Positions 1 through 6,016 of a stretch of DNA of 6,208 bases are shown piece after piece (the stretch's first letter is position 1; each line of letters starts with the position of its first letter). The position numbers and the translations under genes are program-made. The notes beneath the pieces are model-generated. The model did no database searches, had not been told where the DNA came from, and was given only the letters and a program-made list of their open reading frames with translations. This DNA comes from an uncultured Erysipelotrichaceae bacterium (lineage in GTDB: Bacteria; Bacillota_I; Bacilli_A; RF39; UBA660): contig CADBSQ010000100.1 of assembly GCA_902797415.1 (NCBI GenBank), positions 1 through 6,208 on the forward strand, given 5' to 3'.

Positions 1-26
1 AATTTGTCAATTTTTGTTTGCATAAA

Positions 27-60
27 AAAATAAAATAAGTGAAATATATTATTTTATTTT
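27..60. repeat. AT-only perfect inverted repeat (12-bp arms, 10-nt loop)
   Basis: The arm at 27-38 (AAAATAAAATAA) is the exact reverse complement of 49-60 (TTATTTTATTTT), with a 10-nt loop. It could form a hairpin on either strand and might be the terminator of a gene to the left of the window. The arms contain no G or C, and chance palindromes are common at this base composition, so a function is not established. Confidence 0.4.
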
Positions 61-85
61 ATAAATTTCGTTTGCTGCAGAATAC

Positions 86-240
86 CCTATACAAAACTGG
101 ATGAGAACTAAAGATGTTATTTTGTATTAGGTCTATGGGAAAAACTTCATAATAAAGATTTTAAACGTGCCTGATTCGACACGTTTGAGAAAAATACAGG
201 AAGTAATAAATCACAAAAAAGGATTAAAGATGTGTTAATG
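86..240 (+). pseudogene. Remnant of a KilA-N domain (phage/mobile-type) gene
   Basis: Two adjoining reading frames give a fragment that resembles the middle of bacterial KilA-N domain proteins. The frame at 86-121 reads PIQNWMRTKDVI, and the frame from 121 reads FVLGLWEKLHNKDFKRA, then a TGA stop at 172-174, then FDTFEKNTGSNK. The arrangement NWMR, then LGLWE-LHN-DFK, then EFDTF is, from memory, typical of that family. Joining the two halves needs a frameshift near 118-121, and the TGA falls where the family usually has a glutamate. No start codon, upstream half or intact C-terminus is visible. KilA-N proteins are common in phages and integrated elements and are thought to bind DNA. This piece cannot make a working protein. 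The family call rests on pattern recall, not a search. Confidence 0.45.
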
Positions 241-493
241 ACACTAAAATAACTGATAATAAAATATTAGTTGTCATAACTCTCCTTATAGCACAGTCTA
301 ATCCAAAAGAAAACAATCTTTTCTATAATTTTTTGAAAAATGTAATATTGCTAAGATATAGTGATAAGATTTCCATCGGCTCTAGAAGCAAAATAGAGAT
401 CAAATTATAAGGCTTGTAGATAAAATAGAGATAGATAAAAATAAAAAGATATATGTACATTTAAAATTTCCAGAGTTATTAGTAGATGTTTAA
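228..493 (+). pseudogene. Decayed coding stretch, possibly the end of a recombinase-like gene
   Basis: One frame is open from 228 to a TAA at 408-410 and contains the segments NLFYNFLKNVILLRYSDKIS and SRSKIEIKL. A second frame takes over around 401-413 and reads GLVDKIEIDKNKKIYVHLKF, then PELLVDV, ending at TAA 491-493. The composition looks protein-like, and a single frameshift near 400-410 would join the two. The closing segment, a DKIEID-type beta hairpin followed by a short hydrophobic end, recalls the C-terminus of large serine recombinases, but this is weak. No start codon with a ribosome binding site is visible. I do not recognise the first part. It may be a separate gene from the KilA-N remnant just upstream or part of the same decayed element. 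Confidence 0.3.
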
Positions 494-719
494 AAAGCAG
501 TTATTTGAAAGTATTACTCCCATTTATCGGTTATTCTGTAAATGTAACCCAGTAAAAAAGAGAAATTGTATGTTCTTTTTAAGGTAACACTTCCGTTTTT
601 ATTGTATTGTGGTTCTTCTCTACTATTTAGCATGACATCAATTGGAATAATACTAAATGTTTCTAGAAGTAGTAATACGTGAAAATTATAAAATTCGGTT
701 AAAAATAAATTACAATCTT
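494..719. other. Intergenic stretch with no supported gene
   Basis: Between the end of the decayed coding stretch and the AbiE control region I see no gene with a plausible start and ribosome binding site, no RNA gene, and no convincing terminator. A reading frame in phase with the AbiE antitoxin gene extends back to an ATG at 657. It has no ribosome binding site and runs through the promoter, so it is not used here. Confidence 0.5.
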
Positions 720-720
720 T

Positions 721-768
721 TGTCCCTTTTTTTACAAAAATGTGTTATAATTTGTAATGAAAGGGACA
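721..768. promoter_or_regulatory. Perfect 9-bp inverted repeat flanking the abiE promoter (putative AbiEi operator)
   Basis: TGTCCCTTT at 721-729 is the exact reverse complement of AAAGGGACA at 760-768. The two arms are separated by 30 bp, about three helical turns, and bracket the -10 element. The right arm covers the expected transcription start (about 758) and the purine-rich ribosome binding site of the first gene. AbiEi antitoxins of this family are known to repress their own promoter by binding inverted repeats through an N-terminal winged helix. That this repeat is the operator is inferred from its position. The arms contain four G/C positions each, which stands out in such AT-rich DNA. 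Confidence 0.6.
743..751 (+). promoter_or_regulatory. Extended -10 promoter of the abiE operon
   Basis: TGT-TATAAT at 743-751 is a perfect -10 hexamer (746-751) preceded by the extended -10 TG dinucleotide. No good -35 stands at 16-18 bp: TTGTCC at 720-725 would give a 20-bp spacer, which fits with reliance on the extended -10. Transcription would begin near 758, leaving a leader of about 19 nt before the ATG at 777. Confidence 0.65.
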
Positions 769-776
769 GTGATAAT

Positions 777-1370
777 ATGAATTCTGAACAAAAAATAATC
801 GCTAAAATGAAGAATAATAATGGTGTAATTACCACAAATGAAGTAAAAAAAATGGGAATAGAAAGAAGAATTTTATCAAGATTAGTAGAAAAAAAAATAA
901 TAGAACGAGAAAATCACGGTTTATACATTTTAAAAGGTGAACTGGGAGATGAATACTATAGTTTGGTGTATAATATTCCTCAAGCGGTATTTTCTCATAC
1001 CACAGCGCTTTATTTTCATAATCTTGTAGATAGAGTTCCCTTAACTTATGATATTACTGTATCAAAGGATTATCGAGGTAGATTAGAGCATGATAAGTCA
1101 GTTAATCTATACAAAGTAAATAAAGATATCTTAGAACTTGGTAAAGTAAAAATCAAAAGCCCTCAAGGTCAGGAAGTATTCGTCTATGATATAGAAAGAT
1201 GTTTATGTGATTTAATAAAGAATCGTAATAATATAGATTTTGAATTATTAAAAAAAGCCTTTGTAAGTTATTATAGAGTTGATAAAAATGACACTTTCAA
1301 ATTATATAAATATGCAAATAAACTTGGAATAGAAAGTGAAGTGAGCAAATTTATGGAGACACTATTATGA
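777..1370 (+). CDS. abiEi: AbiEi-family antitoxin / transcriptional repressor (type IV toxin-antitoxin)
   Basis: This 197-residue protein is the antitoxin half of an AbiE module. Residues 1-52 form a winged helix-turn-helix ending in the GLY-IL wing (residues 48-52). Residues about 65-197 match the AbiEi C-terminal antitoxin domain, with landmarks SHTTALYFHNL at 73-83, DRVP at 85-88 and VYDIERCLCDLI at 136-147. The frame is open back to an ATG at 657, but that start would place the promoter inside the gene and lacks a ribosome binding site. ATG 777 follows AAAGGGA (760-766) and gives the usual family length. The stop overlaps the toxin start as ATGA, implying translational coupling. In studied members the N-terminal domain binds inverted repeats in the promoter and the C-terminal domain counters toxin action without forming a stable complex. 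Function here is inferred from family resemblance and the neighbouring toxin gene. Confidence 0.88.
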   Translation: MNSEQKIIAKMKNNNGVITTNEVKKMGIERRILSRLVEKKIIERENHGLYILKGELGDEYYSLVYNIPQAVFSHTTALYFHNLVDRVPLTYDITVSKDYRGRLEHDKSVNLYKVNKDILELGKVKIKSPQGQEVFVYDIERCLCDLIKNRNNIDFELLKKAFVSYYRVDKNDTFKLYKYANKLGIESEVSKFMETLL

Positions 1371-2212
1371 TTTCTGCTGATAACTTAAAAATTTTAATTA
1401 AAGATAAAGCTCACAAAAATGGAGTTGCTCCACAAGATGTAATGCAAATGTATTTCTTTGAAAGACTGTTATTTCGCATTTCAAAAAGTAAATATAAAAA
1501 CAATTTTATCTTAAAAGGTGGACTACTTCTATCTGCTATAATTGGAGATGACAGAAGAACTACACAAGATATGGATACTATGATAAAAGGTATTGATTTG
1601 GATGAAAATATATTGTTACCAATAATAGAAGAAATAATTAATATTGATTGTAATGATGGCATTTTATTTGAAATTATTAAAGTTAAAGATATAAGGTCGC
1701 AAGATATTTATGGTGGATTAAAGGTGCACTTGTTAGGAAAAAAGGAGCATCTTAAAGTACCATTAACTATAGACGTAACAACAAAAGATCCTATAACTCC
1801 AAGAGAATTATCCTTTAAATATAAATGTATGTTTGAGGATAGTTATATTAATATAATGGCTTTTTCATATGAAACTGTAATTGCAGAAAAATTTGAAACA
1901 CTAATTAAAGATACTATTTCAAATACTAGAACTAAAGATTTTTACGATTTATATATGTTAATTAGAGATCATTATGATTTTATTAATAAAAAGAATCTTA
2001 TAAGTGCTATAACAAATACTTGTAAAAGAAGGAAAACATTAGAGATTTTGAATGATGTATCTGAACGTTTTGAAATAATTAAAAATAGTTCCGTAATAAA
2101 AGAAAGATGGGAAAAATATTCAAATAAGTATATTTTTGCAAAAAATATAACATATAATGAAGTTATAAATAAAATAAGTAAAATTGTCAAATTAATTGAT
2201 AAAGAACATTGA
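1367..2212 (+). CDS. abiEii: AbiEii-family nucleotidyltransferase toxin (type IV toxin-antitoxin)
   Basis: This 281-residue protein is the toxin of the AbiE pair, a member of the DNA polymerase beta-type nucleotidyltransferase superfamily. Motif I is present as LKGGLLL at 49-55, followed by RRTTQDMDTMI at 63-73, which supplies the metal-binding pair D68 and D70. A third acidic residue is likely D136 in PLTIDVTT. AEKFETLI (173-180) and TKDFYDLYML (189-198) match the later conserved motifs around K175, D191 and D194. No catalytic residue appears lost, so the toxin should be active. The gene overlaps the antitoxin by 4 nt (ATGA), with GGAG at 1355-1358 as ribosome binding site. It ends in TGA followed directly by TAA. 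Related toxins act as GTP-preferring nucleotidyltransferases, and some modify tRNA acceptor ends to stop translation. Known roles are abortive infection against phage and element stabilisation. The RNA target here cannot be read from sequence. Confidence 0.9.
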   Translation: MISADNLKILIKDKAHKNGVAPQDVMQMYFFERLLFRISKSKYKNNFILKGGLLLSAIIGDDRRTTQDMDTMIKGIDLDENILLPIIEEIINIDCNDGILFEIIKVKDIRSQDIYGGLKVHLLGKKEHLKVPLTIDVTTKDPITPRELSFKYKCMFEDSYINIMAFSYETVIAEKFETLIKDTISNTRTKDFYDLYMLIRDHYDFINKKNLISAITNTCKRRKTLEILNDVSERFEIIKNSSVIKERWEKYSNKYIFAKNITYNEVINKISKIVKLIDKEH

Positions 2213-2225
2213 TAATGTAAAGCAT

Positions 2226-2259
2226 AAGCAGACTTGTTAAATCAAACCTGCTTGTTTTT
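2226..2259 (+). terminator. Intrinsic terminator after the abiE operon
   Basis: AAGCAG (2226-2231) pairs with CTGCTT (2248-2253). Inside it, TTG (2234-2236) pairs with CAA (2243-2245) across a two-base AC/AC internal mismatch. The hairpin is followed by GTTTTT (2254-2259). It begins 13 bp after the toxin stop codon and separates the toxin-antitoxin operon from the next promoter. Confidence 0.75.
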
Positions 2260-2290
2260 AATATGTTGTTTTTTATGTGTTATAAAAAAG

Positions 2291-2319
2291 TGGAAATTAA
2301 AGCATTAATTTGATATAAT
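2291..2319 (+). promoter_or_regulatory. Sigma-A-type extended -10 promoter for the RNase J-glyS operon
   Basis: The -10 TATAAT at 2314-2319 is perfect and preceded by TG at 2311-2312 (extended -10). TGGAAA at 2291-2296 matches 4 of 6 bases of the -35 consensus with a 17-bp spacer. The start of transcription would be near 2326, giving a leader of about 46 nt. I see no T-box or other riboswitch structure in it. Confidence 0.7.
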
Positions 2320-2371
2320 ACTTTTAGCGATTTTTCTTATATAAAAAATTAAATGAAAGGAATGAAAATTT

Positions 2372-4003
2372 TTGAGTAAAATTAAATTAATGGCACTAGG
2401 TGGACTTAATGAAAATGGTAAGAATACCTATATAGTTGAAGTAGATAAATCTATCTTCATATTCGACTGTGGACTTAAGTTTGCCAGTGATAAAATGTTT
2501 GGAATAGATTATGTTATTCCAGATTATTCATACTTAGTAAAAAATAAAAAGAACATAAAAGGGCTATTTTTATCACATGCCCATCCTGAGAACATTGGAG
2601 GTATTTTTGACTTGGTTAAAGCTATACCAAATCTAAAAATATTTGCAACTAAATACACAATAGAATATTTAAAACTAGAAGGATTTACTAATAAAATTGC
2701 CGAGATTAATGCTCATCAAAAGATTAAATTTGGTGATATAAGTGTTTTACCAATAAACGTGAATCATTCTGTACCTGATGCAGTAATGTATGCCGTTAAT
2801 ACAAAGGATGGAGCAGTTGTCTATACAGGGGACTTTTTAATAGATCCTGGTATGAAAAAATCATATAGTATGGATTTAGGTAAAATTGCTTACGTAGGTA
2901 AGCTAGGTGTACTTGCACTTTTAAGTGAATCAACATTCTCTGCAAATGCAGGACACACATCTCCTAATCATAGATTTGAAGCATACTATGACGATATCAT
3001 AAGTAAAGCCGAAGGTAGACTTTTAATAAGTGTGTTTAAAGATCATTTATACACTATAGAGGAAATATTTAATACACTTAAAAACAAACATAGAAAAGTA
3101 GTTGTAATGGGTAAACCTCTACAAAACTTAATCAATATGGCTATTAAAGAAAAGTACTTAAATGTAGATAAAAAAATATTTGGTGGTTTAAACAACATCA
3201 ATGATAAAAACGTTGTTATATTAATAAACGACGATAAAAACAATCAATATCATAATATAAGAAAAATAATGGATGGATATGATAAATTCATAACGCTAAA
3301 AAAAGGAGATTCTATACTATTTGCAGAACCAGGATATGACTTTAATGAAAAAAGAATAGTTGATATTCAAAATGAACTGGCACTTATGGAAATAGAATCT
3401 TACACAATTAGTAAAAGTAAAAGTATTTTGCAGCATGCATCTAGTGAAGATCATATGATGATGTTAGACCTTTTAAAACCAAAGTATTATATGCCTGTTA
3501 AGGGTGAATATCGTAATATGGTGGATAATGCTAATGTTGCTAATAAGATAGGAATTCCTGCAGAAAATATCATCTTAAAACAAAATGGTGATATTGCAAC
3601 GATCGAAAATGGAAAACTTCTTAATAAAAACGAACATATCAATATAAATGATATATTAATAGACGGTTCGATGAATGAAGATGTTGGAGAACTTGTTTTA
3701 AAAGATAGAGAAGTTTTATCAACCAGTGGTATTGTACTAATTAGTGCAAGTATTAGCAAAAAAACTAAGAAAATACTAATTGGTCCTGAGGTAACCACTA
3801 GGGGATTTATCTATGTAAAAGATTCATCAGAAATAATTAAAGAAATTAAAAAAATGAGTACAGAAATCATTAACAAAAATATTACCGATGAAGGTGTACA
3901 ATATAATCAAGTGAAACAAGAAATAAGAGAAAAACTAAGTAACTACTTTTACAGCAGCATGGGTTCTAAACCAATGATAATCGCTGTAGTACAAGAAGTG
4001 TAG
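2372..4003 (+). CDS. RNase J-family protein with degenerate active site (RNase J2-like)
   Basis: This 543-residue protein matches RNase J over its whole length: metallo-beta-lactamase domain (residues about 5-200 and 345-385), interrupting beta-CASP domain (about 205-345) and C-terminal domain (about 450-543, with GPEVTTRGFIYVKDS at 471-485). The family is a 5'-3' exo/endoribonuclease of RNA decay and maturation. Several metal-site positions are changed. The HxHxDH motif reads HAHPEN (69-74), so Asp becomes Glu73 and the last His becomes Asn74. The usual HASGH reads HASSE (355-359), and the usual PVHGEYR reads PVKGEYR (375-381). H69, H71, H132 and D154 remain. This resembles RNase J2, the low-activity partner of RNase J1 in Firmicutes, so a structural or regulatory role beside another RNase J is likely. 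The start is TTG, with AAAGGA at 2356-2361; both nearby ATGs (2353, 2362) lie in another frame that stops at 2379. Confidence 0.88.
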   Translation: MSKIKLMALGGLNENGKNTYIVEVDKSIFIFDCGLKFASDKMFGIDYVIPDYSYLVKNKKNIKGLFLSHAHPENIGGIFDLVKAIPNLKIFATKYTIEYLKLEGFTNKIAEINAHQKIKFGDISVLPINVNHSVPDAVMYAVNTKDGAVVYTGDFLIDPGMKKSYSMDLGKIAYVGKLGVLALLSESTFSANAGHTSPNHRFEAYYDDIISKAEGRLLISVFKDHLYTIEEIFNTLKNKHRKVVVMGKPLQNLINMAIKEKYLNVDKKIFGGLNNINDKNVVILINDDKNNQYHNIRKIMDGYDKFITLKKGDSILFAEPGYDFNEKRIVDIQNELALMEIESYTISKSKSILQHASSEDHMMMLDLLKPKYYMPVKGEYRNMVDNANVANKIGIPAENIILKQNGDIATIENGKLLNKNEHININDILIDGSMNEDVGELVLKDREVLSTSGIVLISASISKKTKKILIGPEVTTRGFIYVKDSSEIIKEIKKMSTEIINKNITDEGVQYNQVKQEIREKLSNYFYSSMGSKPMIIAVVQEV

Positions 4004-4007
4004 GAGG
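4002..4007 (+). promoter_or_regulatory. Strong ribosome binding site of glyS overlapping the RNase J stop codon
   Basis: AGGAGG at 4002-4007 is a full Shine-Dalgarno sequence, six bases before ATG 4014. It overlaps the TAG stop (4001-4003) of the RNase J-like gene, so the two genes are probably co-transcribed and translationally linked. It is the best ribosome binding site in the window. Confidence 0.8.
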
Positions 4008-4013
4008 ATAAAA

Positions 4014-5387
4014 ATGAAAGATAAAAAAATGATGGAAGAACTAGTTGCTTTTGCTAAAAATTATGGTTTTATTTTCCAGGGTAGTGAAATTTATGGAGGT
4101 CTTGCCAATACATGGGATTACGGTCCTTTAGGAAGTTTACTTAAAGATAATGTAAAAGATGCTTGGAAACAAAAGTTTATTAGAGAAAACTCCTATAATG
4201 TTGGTTTAGACTCTGCTATTCTTATGAACCCACGCGTTTGGGAAGCAACTGGCCATACAACAAGTTTTACAGATCCATTAATCGACTGTAAAGATTGTAA
4301 AACAAGACACAGAGCAGATAAACTAATTGAAAGTAAACTAGACATAAGTGCAGATGGTAAAACCAATGAAGAATTAGAATCTATTATCAAAGAAGAGGGT
4401 ATCGTTTGTCCTAAATGCGGTAGTAAAAACTTTACAAGCATAAGACAATTTAACTTATTATTTGAAACTAAAATAGGTGTAACAGATGATGCCAAAAATA
4501 AAATCTATTTAAGAGGAGAAACTGCTCAAGGTATTTTTGTAAACTTTTTAAATGTGCAAAGAAGTATGAGACTTAAAGTACCATTTGGTATTGGTCAAGT
4601 TGGTAAAGCATTTAGAAATGAAATTACTCCAGGTAATTTCACCTTTAGAACAAGAGAATTTGAACAAATGGAGTTAGAATTCTTTTGTAAACCTGATACC
4701 GATCTAGAATGGTTTGGTTACTATAAAAACTACTGTATGGATTTTTTAAGAACATTAGGATTAAGTAAAGAAAACTTAAGATTTAGAGATCATAAAAAAG
4801 AAGAGTTAAGTTTTTATTCAAAAGCCACAACTGATATAGAATACAACTATCCATTTGGATGGGGTGAACTTTGGGGTATCGCAGATAGAACTTCATATGA
4901 TTTAGACTGTCATATGAAAGGATCTAGTGAAGACTTAACATATCTTGATCCAGAGACTAATGAAAGATATGTTCCATACGTTGTGGAACCATCTGTTGGA
5001 CTTGATAGATTAGTTTTAGCATTACTTGCAGATGCATACAAAAAAGAAGAAATTGATGGTGAAGAGAGAATAGTACTTGGTCTTCATCCAGCAATAAGCC
5101 CATACAAAGCAACTATATTACCTCTAGTCAAGAAAAAGCATAAAGACAAAGCTTTAGAAGTATATTCCAAACTAAGTGAATACTTCTACTGTACATATGA
5201 TGAATCTGGATCTATTGGTAAAAGATACAGAAGAAGCGATGCTATTGGCACACCATTTGCAATCACAATTGACGATGAAACCTTGCAAGGCAACACCGTA
5301 ACTGTTAGAAATCGTGATACAATGGAGCAAGAAACAATATTCATTGAACAATTACCAAACTATATACGTGATAGAATTAAACTATAG
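4014..5387 (+). CDS. glyS: Glycine--tRNA ligase, homodimeric (alpha2) class II type
   Basis: This 457-residue enzyme charges tRNA-Gly with glycine using ATP in the cytoplasm. It is the single-chain homodimer form found in Staphylococcus, Thermus and mycoplasmas (about 460 residues), not the two-subunit GlyQ/GlyS form. Visible landmarks are the N-terminal EIYGGLANTWDYGPLG (25-40), motif 1 around MNPRVWEATGH (71-81), and a four-cysteine zinc site from CKDC (92-95) and CPKC (132-135). YLRGETAQGIF lies at 165-175, motif 2 at FRNEITPGNFTFRTREFEQ (200-218), motif 3 at PSVGLDRLVLALL (326-338), and a C-terminal anticodon-binding domain runs from about 354 to 452. All expected motifs look intact and all tryptophans are TGG. 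It sits 10 bp behind the RNase J-like gene in the same operon, with no T-box leader of its own. The symbol glyS is used loosely; glyQS is also used for this form. Confidence 0.96.
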   Translation: MKDKKMMEELVAFAKNYGFIFQGSEIYGGLANTWDYGPLGSLLKDNVKDAWKQKFIRENSYNVGLDSAILMNPRVWEATGHTTSFTDPLIDCKDCKTRHRADKLIESKLDISADGKTNEELESIIKEEGIVCPKCGSKNFTSIRQFNLLFETKIGVTDDAKNKIYLRGETAQGIFVNFLNVQRSMRLKVPFGIGQVGKAFRNEITPGNFTFRTREFEQMELEFFCKPDTDLEWFGYYKNYCMDFLRTLGLSKENLRFRDHKKEELSFYSKATTDIEYNYPFGWGELWGIADRTSYDLDCHMKGSSEDLTYLDPETNERYVPYVVEPSVGLDRLVLALLADAYKKEEIDGEERIVLGLHPAISPYKATILPLVKKKHKDKALEVYSKLSEYFYCTYDESGSIGKRYRRSDAIGTPFAITIDDETLQGNTVTVRNRDTMEQETIFIEQLPNYIRDRIKL

Positions 5388-5401
5388 TATATAGTTTTTT
5401 T
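5379..5401 (+). terminator. Probable intrinsic terminator at the end of glyS
   Basis: AAACTATA (5379-5386) and TATAGTTT (5390-5397) form a perfect 8-bp stem with a 3-nt loop, running into further T residues to 5401. The stem includes the glyS stop codon. It holds only one G-C pair, so it may be weak, with some read-through into the next genes. Confidence 0.55.
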
Positions 5402-5429
5402 CATATATTAATCCCTAAACCAATATAAT
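5401..5429 (+). promoter_or_regulatory. Possible sigma-E-type (mother-cell) promoter before the spoIVF-like genes
   Basis: TCATATA at 5401-5407 matches 6 of 7 positions of the Bacillus sigma-E -35 consensus (KMATATT). After a 14-bp gap, AATATAAT at 5422-5429 matches 6 of 8 positions of the sigma-E -10 consensus (CATACAMT). The same stretch contains TATAAT (5424-5429), which could act as a sigma-A -10, but no good sigma-A -35 stands upstream. In Bacillus subtilis the spoIVF operon is under sigma-E control. Transcription would start near 5436, only about 11 nt before the ATG. The AT-rich composition makes a chance match possible. Confidence 0.4.
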
Positions 5430-5446
5430 TAAATGGTGATACCTAT

Positions 5447-6016
5447 ATGAAAAAAACATACTCAAATAGATATAATAAATATACTAAAAAAAACAATTAT
5501 GTAAATAACTTTATCACTAGAGTATTAATTTCTATAATTGTTTTTTTTAGTATACTTATTTATACAAACAATAAAGAAAACTTAAAAACATTTAAAAAAT
5601 ATGCACTTGATTCACATATATCTTTTGCAAAAATAAATAAACTATATAACAAATACCTAGGAGTAGTTGTACCCACAAAAAAGGAGGCTGTTACTGCCTT
5701 TAAAGAAAAAAGTGATACATCTTTAAAAGCATACGAAAATGGATATATTAAAAATAACAAAAATAAAGATGTTAATGCCATAAAAGAAGGAATAGTTGTC
5801 AGCATAACAAAAGATAAAAACAATAAACATACAATTATCGTTCAAGGAATAGATGAAATAGACTATACATATGGATATCTAGATAGCAAGAACGTTAATA
5901 TGTATGATTATGTAAGCAAAGGGACAGTACTTGGACATACCGATGATTTGTTATACTTATCATTTAAAAAGGGTAACATTTACTTAAAATATGAAGAACT
6001 TAATCAAAATAAATAG
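5447..6016 (+). CDS. spoIVFA: SpoIVFA-like membrane protein with degenerate LytM/M23 domain
   Basis: This 189-residue protein has a positively charged N-terminus (residues 1-20), one membrane segment (about 22-40, rich in I, V, L and F), a lysine-rich linker and a C-terminal LytM/M23-like beta domain (about 109-186). Domain landmarks are AIKEGIVVSI (111-120), HTIIVQG (128-134), YTYGYLDSKNVNMYDYVSKG (140-159) and LYLSFKKGNIYL (169-180). The zinc ligands of active M23 peptidases are absent: the HxH motif is not seen, and TYGYL stands where active enzymes have a histidine-containing motif. It is therefore probably not a hydrolase. Bacillus SpoIVFA is similar in plan but longer (264 residues) and holds the protease SpoIVFB in an inhibited complex with BofA in the outer forespore membrane. 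The next gene, overlapping by 26 nt, is SpoIVFB-like, which makes SpoIVFA a better call than SpoIIQ or another M23 protein. GGTGAT (5435-5440) is the likely ribosome binding site for ATG 5447. Confidence 0.75.
   Translation: MKKTYSNRYNKYTKKNNYVNNFITRVLISIIVFFSILIYTNNKENLKTFKKYALDSHISFAKINKLYNKYLGVVVPTKKEAVTAFKEKSDTSLKAYENGYIKNNKNKDVNAIKEGIVVSITKDKNNKHTIIVQGIDEIDYTYGYLDSKNVNMYDYVSKGTVLGHTDDLLYLSFKKGNIYLKYEELNQNK

Noticed and set aside
555..582. Weak stem AAAAAGA / TCTTTTT as a possible terminator in the upstream region
   Set aside because: The stem is short and nearly all A-T with a loop of about 12 nt, and no gene ends nearby to need it. It is expected by chance at this composition.
514..633. 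Small minus-strand frame of 39 residues (starting MLNSREEPQY), open in frame back to about 744
   Set aside because: The composition looks somewhat protein-like, but I recognise no family. The frame overlaps the abiE promoter and there is no clear ribosome binding site. It could be a decayed gene end.
657..776. N-terminal extension of the AbiEi frame by 40 residues from ATG 657
   Set aside because: It has no ribosome binding site, contains the promoter and the inverted repeat, and makes the protein longer than the family. ATG 777 has all the right signals.
2353..2379. Eight-codon mini-ORF (ATG AAA GGA ATG ...) overlapping the TTG start of the RNase J-like gene
   Set aside because: It has no ribosome binding site of its own, and its sequence is mostly the Shine-Dalgarno region of the main gene. 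It is most simply a by-product.
1411..5823. Minus-strand open frames of 66-103 codons inside the coding genes
   Set aside because: They lie wholly inside well-supported + strand genes, have low-complexity hydrophobic translations typical of AT-rich antisense frames, and show no family features.
777..6016. Possible Mycoplasma-type genetic code (TGA as tryptophan), suggested by AT richness and the homodimeric glycyl-tRNA synthetase
   Set aside because: All tryptophans in the conserved genes are TGG, and TGA ends the AbiEii gene next to a second stop. Nothing supports recoding.
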